A DNA stretch of 7,920 nt from an uncultured Succinatimonas sp. GTDB taxonomy: Bacteria > Pseudomonadota > Gammaproteobacteria > Enterobacterales > Succinivibrionaceae. The notes below the pieces were generated by a model, which was given only the letters and a program-made list of their open reading frames with translations, was not told where the DNA came from and made no database searches. The stretch lies in assembly GCF_905203285.1 (NCBI RefSeq), contig NZ_CAJKVK010000087.1:1-7920 (forward strand), in the 5' to 3' direction. A program made the position numbers and the translations under genes. Shown piece by piece: positions 1 through 6,836 of this stretch; position 1 is the first letter of the stretch, and every line of letters starts with the position of its first letter.

Positions 1-54
1 TACGGAAAGGGACATTCCGACGTATCCTGCACCTATAACGCAAATTTTTGCCAT
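1..54 (-). CDS. UDP-sugar dehydrogenase, N-terminal 18 codons (partial)
   Basis: The gene runs off the left edge. Read on the minus strand from an ATG at 54-52 it gives MAKICVIGAGYVGMSLSV. This is the first beta strand and glycine-rich turn (GAGYVG) of an NAD-binding Rossmann fold in the form typical of UDP-glucose/UDP-ManNAc/GDP-mannose dehydrogenases. These cytoplasmic enzymes oxidise a nucleotide sugar to its uronic acid for capsule, O-antigen or lipid A decoration. The start is supported by the motif beginning at residue 4 and an AAGG about 10 nt upstream of the ATG. It is divergent from the exporter, with about 85 bp between the starts. The fragment is too short to choose the substrate, and other Rossmann dehydrogenases are not fully excluded. 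Confidence 0.75.
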   Translation of the reverse strand, partial: MAKICVIGAGYVGMSLSV

Positions 55-67
55 AAGAAAATAACCT

Positions 68-95
68 TTGTTGTAAAAACATAATATATTATACT
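68..95 (+). promoter_or_regulatory. Candidate sigma70-type promoter for the ABC exporter
   Basis: TTGTTG at 68-73 and TATACT at 90-95 are separated by 16 bp, in the AT-rich gap between two divergent genes. The -10 lies about 45 bp upstream of the earliest possible start (140). The whole gap is very AT-rich, so chance matches are likely. No operator was seen. Confidence 0.35.
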
Positions 96-139
96 ATCTT
101 GTCACAAAATATTAAGAAATTAGCAATTTAATATATAAA

Positions 140-1942
140 GTGTGTAATGTTTTTTATTATGGAAATAAAAAATTGAAAATTTTCATAAAGAAAAAAGACG
201 ATAGTCATCAGACTAGTTTTATTCGCGGATACAAGCAATTTTGGCCTTTTTTGAAACCAATATGGATGATAGGGGTATTAGGAATACTTTTAACAATCCC
301 TGTAGGAGCATTAGATGCCGTTATAGCTTCATTTTTAAAACCTTTTATTGATAACGTAATGGTTGAGCAACAAAAGTCTTTTGCTGATTATGTTCCAATT
401 ATCATTATCGGTTTTACCTTAGTTCAGGGAGTTTTTATTTATTTATCTGCCTATGTAAATAATTATGTAGGTACAAAAATTAGTTTTTCCATCAAGACTG
501 AGCTCTATAAAAAATTGTTGTTTTTAGATACAAATTTTTATGATAAAAACTCTAGTGGAAATGTTATTTTTCGTTTTTATAATGATGCAGATAATGCATC
601 AAAAGGTCTAATTTCAAACATCAAATTATTTTTAACGCGTTTTTTTTCATCAATCTCTTTAATTGGCGTTCTTTTATATAACTCATGGCAACTATCTTTA
701 GTCGCTTTAGGAGCTTTGGCTGTAATTTTTGTTCCTTTATTTGTTGTTAAAAGGGCCATTAAGAAAGTAATAGATCAAACTGTTACCGGGTCTTCTGCTT
801 TGTATACTCATTACAACGAAACGGCGACAGGCGTTAGAGTTATTAAAGCTTTTGGTTTAAGACAATATATGGAAGATGATTTTGATTATAAAGCAAATAA
901 TCTTTTTGATCTTGGAATGCGTCTTATCCGAAACAGTAATTGGTTGTCACCTGCTTTACATTTAATTAGCGCTTGCGGCGTTGCCGGAGTTTTATATTTT
1001 GGTGTGAATTTAATTTTAGACGGAACGATTACATTAGGCGCGTTTGTTTCGTTTATCGCAGCTCTGATGATGCTTTACGCTCCGTTAAAATTTATCGGTA
1101 ACAACTATATAAGCGTGCAGCAGTCTTTGTTGGCTCTTGATCGCATTTACAATATTCTAGATAGAAAATCTTTTGAAGAAGAAAGCGAAGAAGATAAATT
1201 AAAGTTAGAAACTATTAAAAATAACATTGAGTTTAAAAACGTTCATTTTTCATATGATAAAAAGCGTGAGATTTTAAAAGGAATTTCTTTAACAATTCCT
1301 GTAGGTAAAAAGATTGCTTTAGTCGGTAACTCGGGTGGGGGTAAAACAACTGTATGCTCACTTATCCCAAGACTTTACAATGTAACTAAAGGATCAATTT
1401 TAATTGACGGTAAAAATATCAAAGATTATTCGTTATCGTCACTTCGTTCTCAAATTGCAGTGGTTTTTCAGGATAATTTTTTATTTGAAGGAACGATTAG
1501 AGAAAATATCGTTTGTGCAAGGGAAAACGCAACCGAAGAAGAAATACAAACTGCAGTAAAAAGCGCTTGTCTTGATGAGTTTTTAAAGACTTTGCCAAAT
1601 GGAATTGATACCAAGATTGGTGAAAGAGGCGTTACTTTATCCGGCGGTCAAAAGCAGCGTGTTGCAATTGCAAGAGCTATTATTAAAAATGCTTCTTTAG
1701 TAATCTTAGATGAAGCAACATCGGCACTTGATAACAAATCAGAGAAAATTGTGCAGCAGGCGCTTGATAATTTGATGAAAGGGAAAACCACAATTGTAAT
1801 TGCTCATCGTTTATCAACGATTAGAGATGCCGATCAGATTGTGGTGTTAAATGACGGACAAATTGCAGAGCAGGGTACGCATGAAGAGCTTTTAGAGAAA
1901 AAGGGCGTTTATGCGAATTTGTATTTATCTCAGTTTAAGTAA
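140..1942 (+). CDS. MsbA-like ABC exporter (fused permease-ATPase)
   Basis: An intact 600-codon half-transporter that should work as a homodimer in the inner membrane, exporting a lipid-linked or hydrophobic substrate by ATP hydrolysis. Residues about 35-335 form the six-helix permease domain, with hydrophobic runs near 40-60, 85-105, 165-205 and 275-315. Residues about 365-600 are the nucleotide-binding domain. It has Walker A GNSGGGKTT (396-404, Lys402), a Q-loop (VVFQDN), signature LSGGQKQR (500-507), Walker B ending LDEAT (Asp524, catalytic Glu525), the SALD D-loop and H-loop His556. The size and layout are those of MsbA (lipid A-core flippase), and the neighbouring nucleotide-sugar dehydrogenase fits an envelope role. 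A multidrug or other lipid exporter of the same family cannot be excluded. The start is uncertain: GTG at 140 or TTG at 173 (GGA 9 nt before it). The first in-frame ATG (263) would remove conserved N-terminal residues. The gene is strongly AT-rich, unlike the downstream DNA. Confidence 0.92.
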   Translation: MCNVFYYGNKKLKIFIKKKDDSHQTSFIRGYKQFWPFLKPIWMIGVLGILLTIPVGALDAVIASFLKPFIDNVMVEQQKSFADYVPIIIIGFTLVQGVFIYLSAYVNNYVGTKISFSIKTELYKKLLFLDTNFYDKNSSGNVIFRFYNDADNASKGLISNIKLFLTRFFSSISLIGVLLYNSWQLSLVALGALAVIFVPLFVVKRAIKKVIDQTVTGSSALYTHYNETATGVRVIKAFGLRQYMEDDFDYKANNLFDLGMRLIRNSNWLSPALHLISACGVAGVLYFGVNLILDGTITLGAFVSFIAALMMLYAPLKFIGNNYISVQQSLLALDRIYNILDRKSFEEESEEDKLKLETIKNNIEFKNVHFSYDKKREILKGISLTIPVGKKIALVGNSGGGKTTVCSLIPRLYNVTKGSILIDGKNIKDYSLSSLRSQIAVVFQDNFLFEGTIRENIVCARENATEEEIQTAVKSACLDEFLKTLPNGIDTKIGERGVTLSGGQKQRVAIARAIIKNASLVILDEATSALDNKSEKIVQQALDNLMKGKTTIVIAHRLSTIRDADQIVVLNDGQIAEQGTHEELLEKKGVYANLYLSQFK

Positions 1943-1955
1943 AAACTCTAGTTTA

Positions 1956-1971
1956 TTGTGTATAAACACAA
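1956..1971 (+). terminator. Weak hairpin after the exporter, possible terminator
   Basis: TTGTGT (1956-1961) and ACACAA (1966-1971) form a 6-bp stem with an ATAA loop, 13 nt after the exporter stop codon. There is no downstream T-run on the plus strand, so it is not a classical intrinsic terminator. An alternative pairing, GTTTAT/ATAAAC at 1951-1967, on the minus strand runs into a T5 tract (1945-1941). Confidence 0.25.
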
Positions 1972-2527
1972 AGATACTCCTATATGGAAACTGATCTGAG
2001 GTCAAGCGATAAAGGTAAATTTTTCAAGCCTCCATTCCTATTTATCCTGAATCAGTAATTATCGTTATATAACAATCTATTACCGTTCATTGCTGATTAT
2101 CTGGTAAGCTTTATCAAGCACGTGTTTTTATTACATACCTTTATGTATGCAATCACGAATTTTTTGATCTTCTGTTTAATCCTGATTGTTTATCTCTTGC
2201 TTTTAGCCTTCATGCATTCTACCGTTAGTGAGTACATCTCACCTCGCGTTTTCATGCAAACATAGGGGGCGTCGTTACCAACAGCAAAATTCGGGCTGCG
2301 GAAAATTAAAGACATGCTTTTTACATCTTTTATTTCAAGTTGAATTTTCAACTCTATATCCTGCCTACATTCGGGTTTTTCGTAATACGATACCCGGCAA
2401 CTTGAGCCTGTATGCTCTTGAAGAACAGCATACCTTCTTCTTTCGTGTGCTGCGTTATAATGCGCAATGTGTTTACAGTTTTCACTGTCCTGCATGTGTG
2501 TACCTTTAATTTCCCTTGTTCTTCAGT
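1972..2527. other. Gene-free stretch, probable decayed DNA
   Basis: No coding region here is supportable. The longest open stretch is about 100 codons on the minus strand (2495-2190), Cys/His-containing, with no family motif I recognise and an overlapping open frame on the opposite strand. The DNA is less AT-rich than the exporter gene and stops are spread over all frames. It may be 3' flank of IS110 remnant 2 or another eroded IS. Confidence 0.5.
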
Positions 2528-3346
2528 TTAACGGTTGTATTTATTGTCTTCAGCATCCTCACTTAAAGTGATGATGCTGTCGTACATATGTCGGGTGTGT
2601 ATTTGCTTATTATTAATTGCCGTTATGCCGAAAGAACACTTTTCATCAGCATAACATTCTCCGTTATGCAACAGCGCTCAGGAAATACGGCAGATTTTAT
2701 CGGCAGCAGCACAGACGGTCTTCTTTACCGGTTGACGTCGTGATAAGTGGGCAAGCCAAGCGTCTTCATTTTCTTCCGGTTGATACTTTAATCTTTTGTT
2801 TCTGCTGTACATGGCAGGACATGCCTAATACAGTACTTGTTTTAATACCGGATTACCTTTAAGTAGTATCCCGTCCATAACGACTTTGCATCCGGTTCCA
2901 GTAAGGGTCGGAGCAAATCCAGCATATGCGGTAAATTGCCTGGCGTTTTTAAAGTTATCAGGGTCAAACATGACCGCGTACATCGCTGCCGCTGTTACCG
3001 GACCTACGTAGGGAATTGTCATTAATTTGCGTCAAGACTCATTTTCCTGCGTATATTTTGCTATATATTCATCAATGGTCTGAAGTTGTTTTGCCTGACC
3101 TTTATGAGGCCGATTGCGCAATTACTAATCTTTGCAATCAACTCAGACCACTCCTTGTTTTCTTCGCGCAATTCTTTCACCAATCTTTCTGCTGTTTCAA
3201 TTAAGCTTTCACTGCCACTGCCGCAAATGACACCCAACTCATAGAAACATCCGCGCAAATTATTCTGCATCTGTGTTTTCTGCTTGATAATTAAATCTCT
3301 TAATTTAAGTAGTGATATCAATGCCTGATTAGCTTCAATTACTGAT
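2528..3346 (-). pseudogene. IS110-family transposase remnant 2 (C-terminal two-thirds)
   Basis: Broken minus-strand gene. Joined fragments read as the middle and C-terminal part of an IS110/IS116/IS902-type transposase. A helical linker (…KLRDLIIKQKTQMQNNLRG…, 3321-3061) is followed by the conserved segment MTIPYVGPVTAAAMYAV…FKNARQFTAYAG (3022-2920) and a C-terminal tail ending at a TAA at 2530-2528. Damage seen: a frameshift near 3077, in-frame TGA at 3034-3032, TAG at 2827-2825 and TGA at 2680-2678 (probably a former Trp codon). The N-terminal DEDD catalytic domain, about 130 residues, is missing and homology stops at 3336-3346, where IS21-like terminal repeats begin. At the usual catalytic serine position the segment reads TGTGCK, without serine. 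It is clearly different in sequence from the inner IS110 element, so it is a separate lineage. It cannot be functional. Confidence 0.8.
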
Positions 3347-3353
3347 TTTTACT

Positions 3354-3478
3354 GGATCTTACATAGAAAAGGATCTGCCTATCTGCAACAAAGGGGCCGT
3401 TGATATTTTCTTGGGATCTTTTGAATTTCAGCCCCTCAATCCGTGACCGTGATCCAGTCATCCAATACAAAGGATCTT
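3354..3478 (+). repeat. GGATCTK repeats at the IS21 left end
   Basis: GGATCTT or GGATCTG occurs at 3354, 3371, 3414 and 3472, with one inverted relative (GATCCA) at 3451, all within 125 bp of non-coding DNA upstream of istA. Four 7-mers of this kind in so short a stretch is far above chance. Their position matches the multiple terminal repeats that bind IstA in IS21 elements. Confidence 0.55.
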
Positions 3479-3522
3479 TTACGCTCTTAAATGCAGGGTA
3501 TTTCTGCTCTGTGATTTTAATT

Positions 3523-3528
3523 TAGGAG
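3523..3528 (+). promoter_or_regulatory. Ribosome binding site of istA
   Basis: TAGGAG lies 6 nt before the ATG at 3535, a good Shine-Dalgarno sequence that fixes the istA start. The N-terminus it gives has the expected IS21 helix-turn-helix. Confidence 0.6.
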
Positions 3529-4402
3529 CTAATTATGATCCGCAAAGTAAATGTCAAATTAATCTTTGAACTTAGAGATAAAGGCTTATCACGCACCGAA
3601 ATAGCCAATTCCCGGCATATTTCACGACGTCTGGTCAATGAAGTATGCAGAATAGCCAAAAGTTTAGGGCTTTCTTATCGCGATGTCATAACCAAAAGCG
3701 AAAATGAAGTTTATAAACTCGTTTATCCGCATAAGTATGAATATCTCAATGAGGATTTTTATGCTAAGCCTGATTATTGGGCAGTACATTCGGAGCTGCG
3801 CCGGGTCGGAGTTACGTTAAAGCTGTTATGGCAGGAATATGCTGCTAAAGCCCATACGGAAGATAAGGTTCCGGTCAAATATTCTAAATTCTGTGGTGAC
3901 TACGGTAAGTATGTTGAAGAGCATGAGTTTACCAGTCATATTGTCCGTAAGCCCAGAGTAAGCTGCGAAGTCGATTGGGCGGGCAAAACCATGAGCCTTT
4001 ACGCCATGGTAAGGAGTGTAAAGTTTATTTGTTCGTCGGAGTTTTGTCTTTTAGTCGCTATACCTATATCGAGCCAAGCTTGGACATGAAAAAGAACACG
4101 TGGCTCAGATGTAACGTCAATATGCTTAACTTCTTTAAAGGAGTACAGCTGCAGATAATCTGAAAACGGGAGTGACCAAACATCCGCGTGAAGGGAAAAT
4201 CATACTCAACACCGAGTATGAACGTTTGGGAACTTATTATCATGTCGCAATTATGCTGGCACGAGTCAAAAAACCTAAAGATAAACTCAATGCCGAAAAT
4301 ACCGCCGGTGATTGCCGGACTTTCGTCATAGCGAGGCTTAGAAACCGTTCTTTTTCGTTTTTATATGAAAGCTATTGTTAGTCTATAGACAATAATTACC
4401 TC

Positions 4403-4423
4403 TTAGCATTTAAGCTAATTTTT
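4403..4423 (+). terminator. Possible plus-strand terminator in the IS110 end
   Basis: TTAGC (4403-4407) and GCTAA (4414-4418) form a short stem with an ATTTAA loop, directly followed by T5 (4419-4423). On the plus strand this could stop istA transcripts before they run antisense through the recombinase gene. The stem is only 5 bp and AT-rich. Just outside lies a perfect 10-bp palindrome, GTCTATAGAC (4381-4390), near the element tip. Confidence 0.3.
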
Positions 4424-4445
4424 AATCTTATCGTTCAATCTGCCG

Positions 4446-4760
4446 TTAACCGTTGAGTTTTCGTCTCAATTTAACTTTATGCTCAGACATCTCAATTAAT
4501 CTTTCAGGTTTTTCGGTTACAGTATCAGTTAATATTATCGGATCGCGTACTTTCAAGTTTACTTCGCTCAAACTGCTTGCTGCTCTTGCCAAACGCTTGA
4601 TGCGATGCTCTTTAAGTTGACCCGATGCCTGCTCTTTGTATGAGGTTTTATCCCGATATACGGCAAAAATGATTTTGGCTAATTTATGCGCAATAGCAAC
4701 AATAGCGCGGTTATGTCCGCGACGTTCTTTTAACGTTTGAAACTGTTCGAATAAAGAGCC
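4446..4760 (-). pseudogene. Displaced C-terminus of the IS110 recombinase
   Basis: Immediately after an A7 run (T7 at 4761-4767 on the plus strand) the next frame stays open for about 105 codons to a TAA at 4448-4446. It reads GSLFEQFQTLKERRGHNRAIVAIAHKLAKIIFAVYRDK and then a basic tail. The pattern RRG..RAI.A.AHK....I is the usual C-terminal end of IS110-family recombinases, so this is the true C-terminus of the gene that starts at 5814. Restoring A6 gives a single protein of 455 residues, somewhat long for the family because of the tail. Confidence 0.75.
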
Positions 4761-5814
4761 TTTTTTTACTTAAAGCAACACCCTGAGCGGCTTCAATCAA
4801 TAAAGTTCGCAAATATTTGTTGCCTTTAGCGCATTTTCCCGAATAGCGTTTTCCTGCAGATTCACTATTGCCGGGACAAATTCCGAGCCAAGAGCAAAAA
4901 TGCTTGACACTCGTAAACTTAGATAAATCATCGCCTAATTCACAAACCAATCCCATAGCCGTGGTTTGTTTGATTCCGGGAATGGTACCCAGCAACGCGG
5001 TTGTCTGCGCAAAAGGCTTGATTAAATCTTCGATTAATTCAAACAAAGCCTGATATTGCTCTAAAGTATGCCGATAATGCTCGGAGAAGATTTTTATGAT
5101 ATGCCACAAAGGTGAAGCTCTGTCTCCCTGCAGTGCGGCATAAATATCTTCAGCCGATGCTTTAAGCCTTGAACAATTGCTTCTAATCACTTTCATCAAT
5201 TCCGCGCCTTGCACTCCGGCAATCACGGCGTTCATTATCACGGTCGCGGCTTTGCCCCTGATATCGCTGAACACTTGGGAAGCTCTAAGTCCCGAGCAGG
5301 TAAAAAGCTTGTGCAGTATATTGACCGTTCGCTGCTTTTCTTTCTTTAACGCGCTTAATGACCTGAACATAAAGCGCAGGTCACGTACCTGTTTGGATGG
5401 GATAAACGAGGCTTTAAAAGCTCCGTAACGTCCGATTTCCGTTAGTCTTTTGGCGTCAGCCCAATCCGTTTTCCTGCCGCGTACTGCTTTTACGTCCCGC
5501 CCGTTTAGTACGGCAACTTTATCAGGCGCCAATCCTGATTGTTCAAGCTTTTCATACAGCGAAACCCAATATACGCCGGTACTTTCAAATAAAATAATCT
5601 CAGGGTTTAAGTTTTTACACCATGCCGTCAATTCTTCAAGCTGCCGCTGCGTTGTTCCGAAATCACGATGCTCGGTCTTGAGCTCACCGTTGCCGAAACG
5701 GGAACTCTGGTAGCAGGCGACCATCTTTTTCTCATGAACGTCAATACCGACAGCCGTCTTATAAAGAGCTGAAAAAACTGCTTCCCCTGACCGTAATTTT
5801 GCTATATTGGTCAT
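4711..5814 (-). CDS. IS110-family recombinase (transposase), +1 base at the 3' end
   Basis: IS110 transposases are bridge-RNA-guided recombinases that cut and rejoin donor and target DNA. This one has the N-terminal RuvC-like DEDD domain: Asp25 in GIDVHEKK, Glu77 in FESTGVYW, Asp117 and Asp120 in KTDWADAKR. A coiled-coil-like helical linker spans about 150-260. The C-terminal domain has GTIPGIKQTTAMGLVCELGD, then LGICPGNSESAGKRYSGKCAKGNKYLRT, with the probable catalytic serine in the SESAGK segment (Ser319 likely, Ser317 or Ser325 possible). The start is firm: AAGGAGG sits 5 nt before the ATG at 5814-5812. The frame ends early at 4711: after ALSKK an extra A sends it into an unrelated tail (RLFIRTVSNVKRTSRT). 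The 367-residue product keeps all catalytic motifs but lacks the normal last helices. It may be inactive, or rescued by slippage at the A7 run. Confidence 0.9.
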   Translation of the reverse strand: MTNIAKLRSGEAVFSALYKTAVGIDVHEKKMVACYQSSRFGNGELKTEHRDFGTTQRQLEELTAWCKNLNPEIILFESTGVYWVSLYEKLEQSGLAPDKVAVLNGRDVKAVRGRKTDWADAKRLTEIGRYGAFKASFIPSKQVRDLRFMFRSLSALKKEKQRTVNILHKLFTCSGLRASQVFSDIRGKAATVIMNAVIAGVQGAELMKVIRSNCSRLKASAEDIYAALQGDRASPLWHIIKIFSEHYRHTLEQYQALFELIEDLIKPFAQTTALLGTIPGIKQTTAMGLVCELGDDLSKFTSVKHFCSWLGICPGNSESAGKRYSGKCAKGNKYLRTLLIEAAQGVALSKKRLFIRTVSNVKRTSRT

Positions 5815-5816
5815 TG

Positions 5817-5841
5817 AAACCTCCTTGTTTCTCGGGAGTTT
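5817..5841 (-). promoter_or_regulatory. Ribosome binding site of the IS110 recombinase, within a hairpin
   Basis: AAGGAGG (plus-strand 5820-5826) with 5 nt to the ATG is near-consensus. The same bases can pair with an upstream ACTCC: CTCC 5821-5824 with GGAG 5835-5838, extended by AAA/TTT past one bulged C, loop 10 nt. Such pairing would hide the site in long transcripts and could limit recombinase synthesis. The hairpin is inferred from complementarity only. Confidence 0.5.
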
Positions 5842-6111
5842 TATAGAGAGACAAAAGGAAGCATGCGAAAAGCATATTATGACTTGGTCATATATTCTTT
5901 TTTATATACGAAATCGCTTTAAGAGAGCAGAAAGCGTTTCAAGTCGTTGTCCGACTGCTTCCTTACTTTCTAATTTTTGTACGATAACCAAGTATCAAAA
6001 AAACGAACGGAATAGTATGTTTCTCTATTCTTATTATAGAAAGCACTTTTCAAACTTACTGTCAGCTCCGCTTTCATTCAGTCGCTTGTGATTGTCGGTC
6101 ATTATTATTTT
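5842..6111 (-). ncRNA. Candidate IS110 bridge RNA region (5' non-coding end)
   Basis: In IS110-group elements the non-coding left end, upstream of the recombinase, encodes a structured bridge RNA with a target-binding and a donor-binding loop. This region lies there, has no open frame of note and holds several stems (minus strand): AGTCG/CGACT at 5956-5942; GAAACGCTTT paired with AAAGCG-a-TTTC at 5940-5910 (10 bp, one bulge, 10-nt loop); TATGAC/GTCATA at 5892-5878; GATA/TATC at 5996-5983; TTTCTAT with ATAGAGAAA (one bulge) near 6040. The outer transcript limits are unknown, so the feature covers the whole leader. The role is inferred from family and position; no promoter or guide is proven. 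Confidence 0.5.
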
Positions 6112-6836
6112 TGAATTATGCATGGCGGTGGCAATTAAAAACAAAGAATATAATGAACAATCCCTTCAGTAAGGCTGACGGGTCAAGATTTGAGATGTTC
6201 AATTGGGAACGGGAGTTTTGCCTTTGATGTAAGTCAGTGGTGGTATAAAGTTAAAGTTGCGCCCAACAGCCATATCTCGTATAAAAAGAACTTTTACTCC
6301 TGTCCGCATACTTACATCGGGCATGAAGTATCGGTTTATGAAAGCTTTAATGACAATATGGTACGGATTTACGACAATGATATCCTGCTGGCAAGTCATC
6401 CCTGATTTACCGAAACGGCATCCAACCGTTACAGTACCCATGACGAAGATTTATCCAAACAAACAAATTACGTTGAGTTTGATAAAGTGCGGATTGAAAA
6501 GTGGGCAAAAAGCATCGGAGAAAATACCGCAAAAGTAATTAAGCGGATTTTTGCCTCCTGTGAATTTGAGCAGCAGGGGGATAATCCGTGCCTTTCCGTT
6601 CTCAGACTCAGTACTAAATACGGGAAAAACGAGCTTGAACGGGCCTGCGAAATAGCACTCGGCAAGATTAGTACCCCCAGATACAAGCATATAAGCGCCA
6701 TAATTTTAGAGCAACAGGGAAAAGCTTCTGTCGACTCAAGCGTTAATTTTGACGGTAAGTCTCTTCATCAGGGAGGTTATCTGCGCGGTGCCGATTATTA
6801 TGCCAAACTTAAATAACGTAACGTAGGTAAAGCATA

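Larger units (their letters stand above)
4366..6111 (-). mobile_element. IS110-family element (about 1746 bp) inserted in istA
   Basis: The limits come from the host gene. TGAA at 4366-4369 and again at 6112-6115 is the only sequence shared across the two junctions. Deleting 1746 bp (582 codons) joins istA codons into …SFSFLYE|LCMAVAI… in one frame, as IS21 transposases read. The element lies opposite to istA. In its own orientation it has about 297 bp of 5' non-coding DNA, the recombinase gene, then about 80 bp to the right end. This long-left/short-right plan is that of the IS110 group rather than IS1111. Subterminal sequences are related: ATTGTTAGTC at 4374-4383 and ATTGTCGGTC at 6091-6100 as direct copies. 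No larger target duplication is seen, as expected for this family. Confidence 0.8.
3535..6816 (+). pseudogene. istA: istA, IS21-family transposase, frameshifted and split by an IS110 insertion
   Basis: IstA is the DDE transposase of IS21 elements. Fragments in order: 3535 to about 4009 gives the N-terminal helix-turn-helix (LSRTEIANSRHISRRLVNEV) and the first catalytic Asp in CEVDWAG (GAT 3973-3975). About 4010-4150, in another frame, gives YLFVGVLSFSRYTY. 4151-4369, in the third frame, gives the second Asp in DNLKTGV (GAT 4154-4156) and the Glu in NAENTAG (GAA 4295-4297). After the IS110 insertion, coding resumes at 6113 (ELCMAVAIKNKEYNEQ). Single-base insertions lie near 6161 and in the T4 run 6216-6219, an in-frame TGA at 6403-6405 is probably a former CGA, and the C-terminus ends GADYYAKLK at 6816. 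All three catalytic residues survive, but with a deletion near 4010, a larger deletion near 4150 and the later lesions no active protein is possible. More decayed than the element inside it. Confidence 0.88.

Noticed and set aside
2228..2509. Plus-strand open frame of 93 codons
   Set aside because: Overlaps an equally long minus-strand frame, has no ribosome site and no recognisable motif; chance openness in mixed-composition DNA.
2617..2862. Plus-strand open frame of 81 codons
   Set aside because: Lies antisense to the C-terminal part of IS110 remnant 2, whose family resemblance is clear.
3354..3478. CRISPR-like array from the repeated GGATCTT
   Set aside because: Repeats are only 7 bp and irregularly spaced (17, 43, 58); they fit IS21 terminal binding sites.
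5177..5713. Two plus-strand open frames of 83 and 87 codons
   Set aside because: Antisense shadows of the IS110 recombinase, which has all its catalytic motifs on the minus strand.
5807..6091. Plus-strand open frame of 94 codons
   Set aside because: No ribosome site; covers the non-coding leader of the IS110 element on the opposite strand.
6451..6701. Minus-strand open frames of 77-79 codons
   Set aside because: Antisense to the readable C-terminal part of istA.
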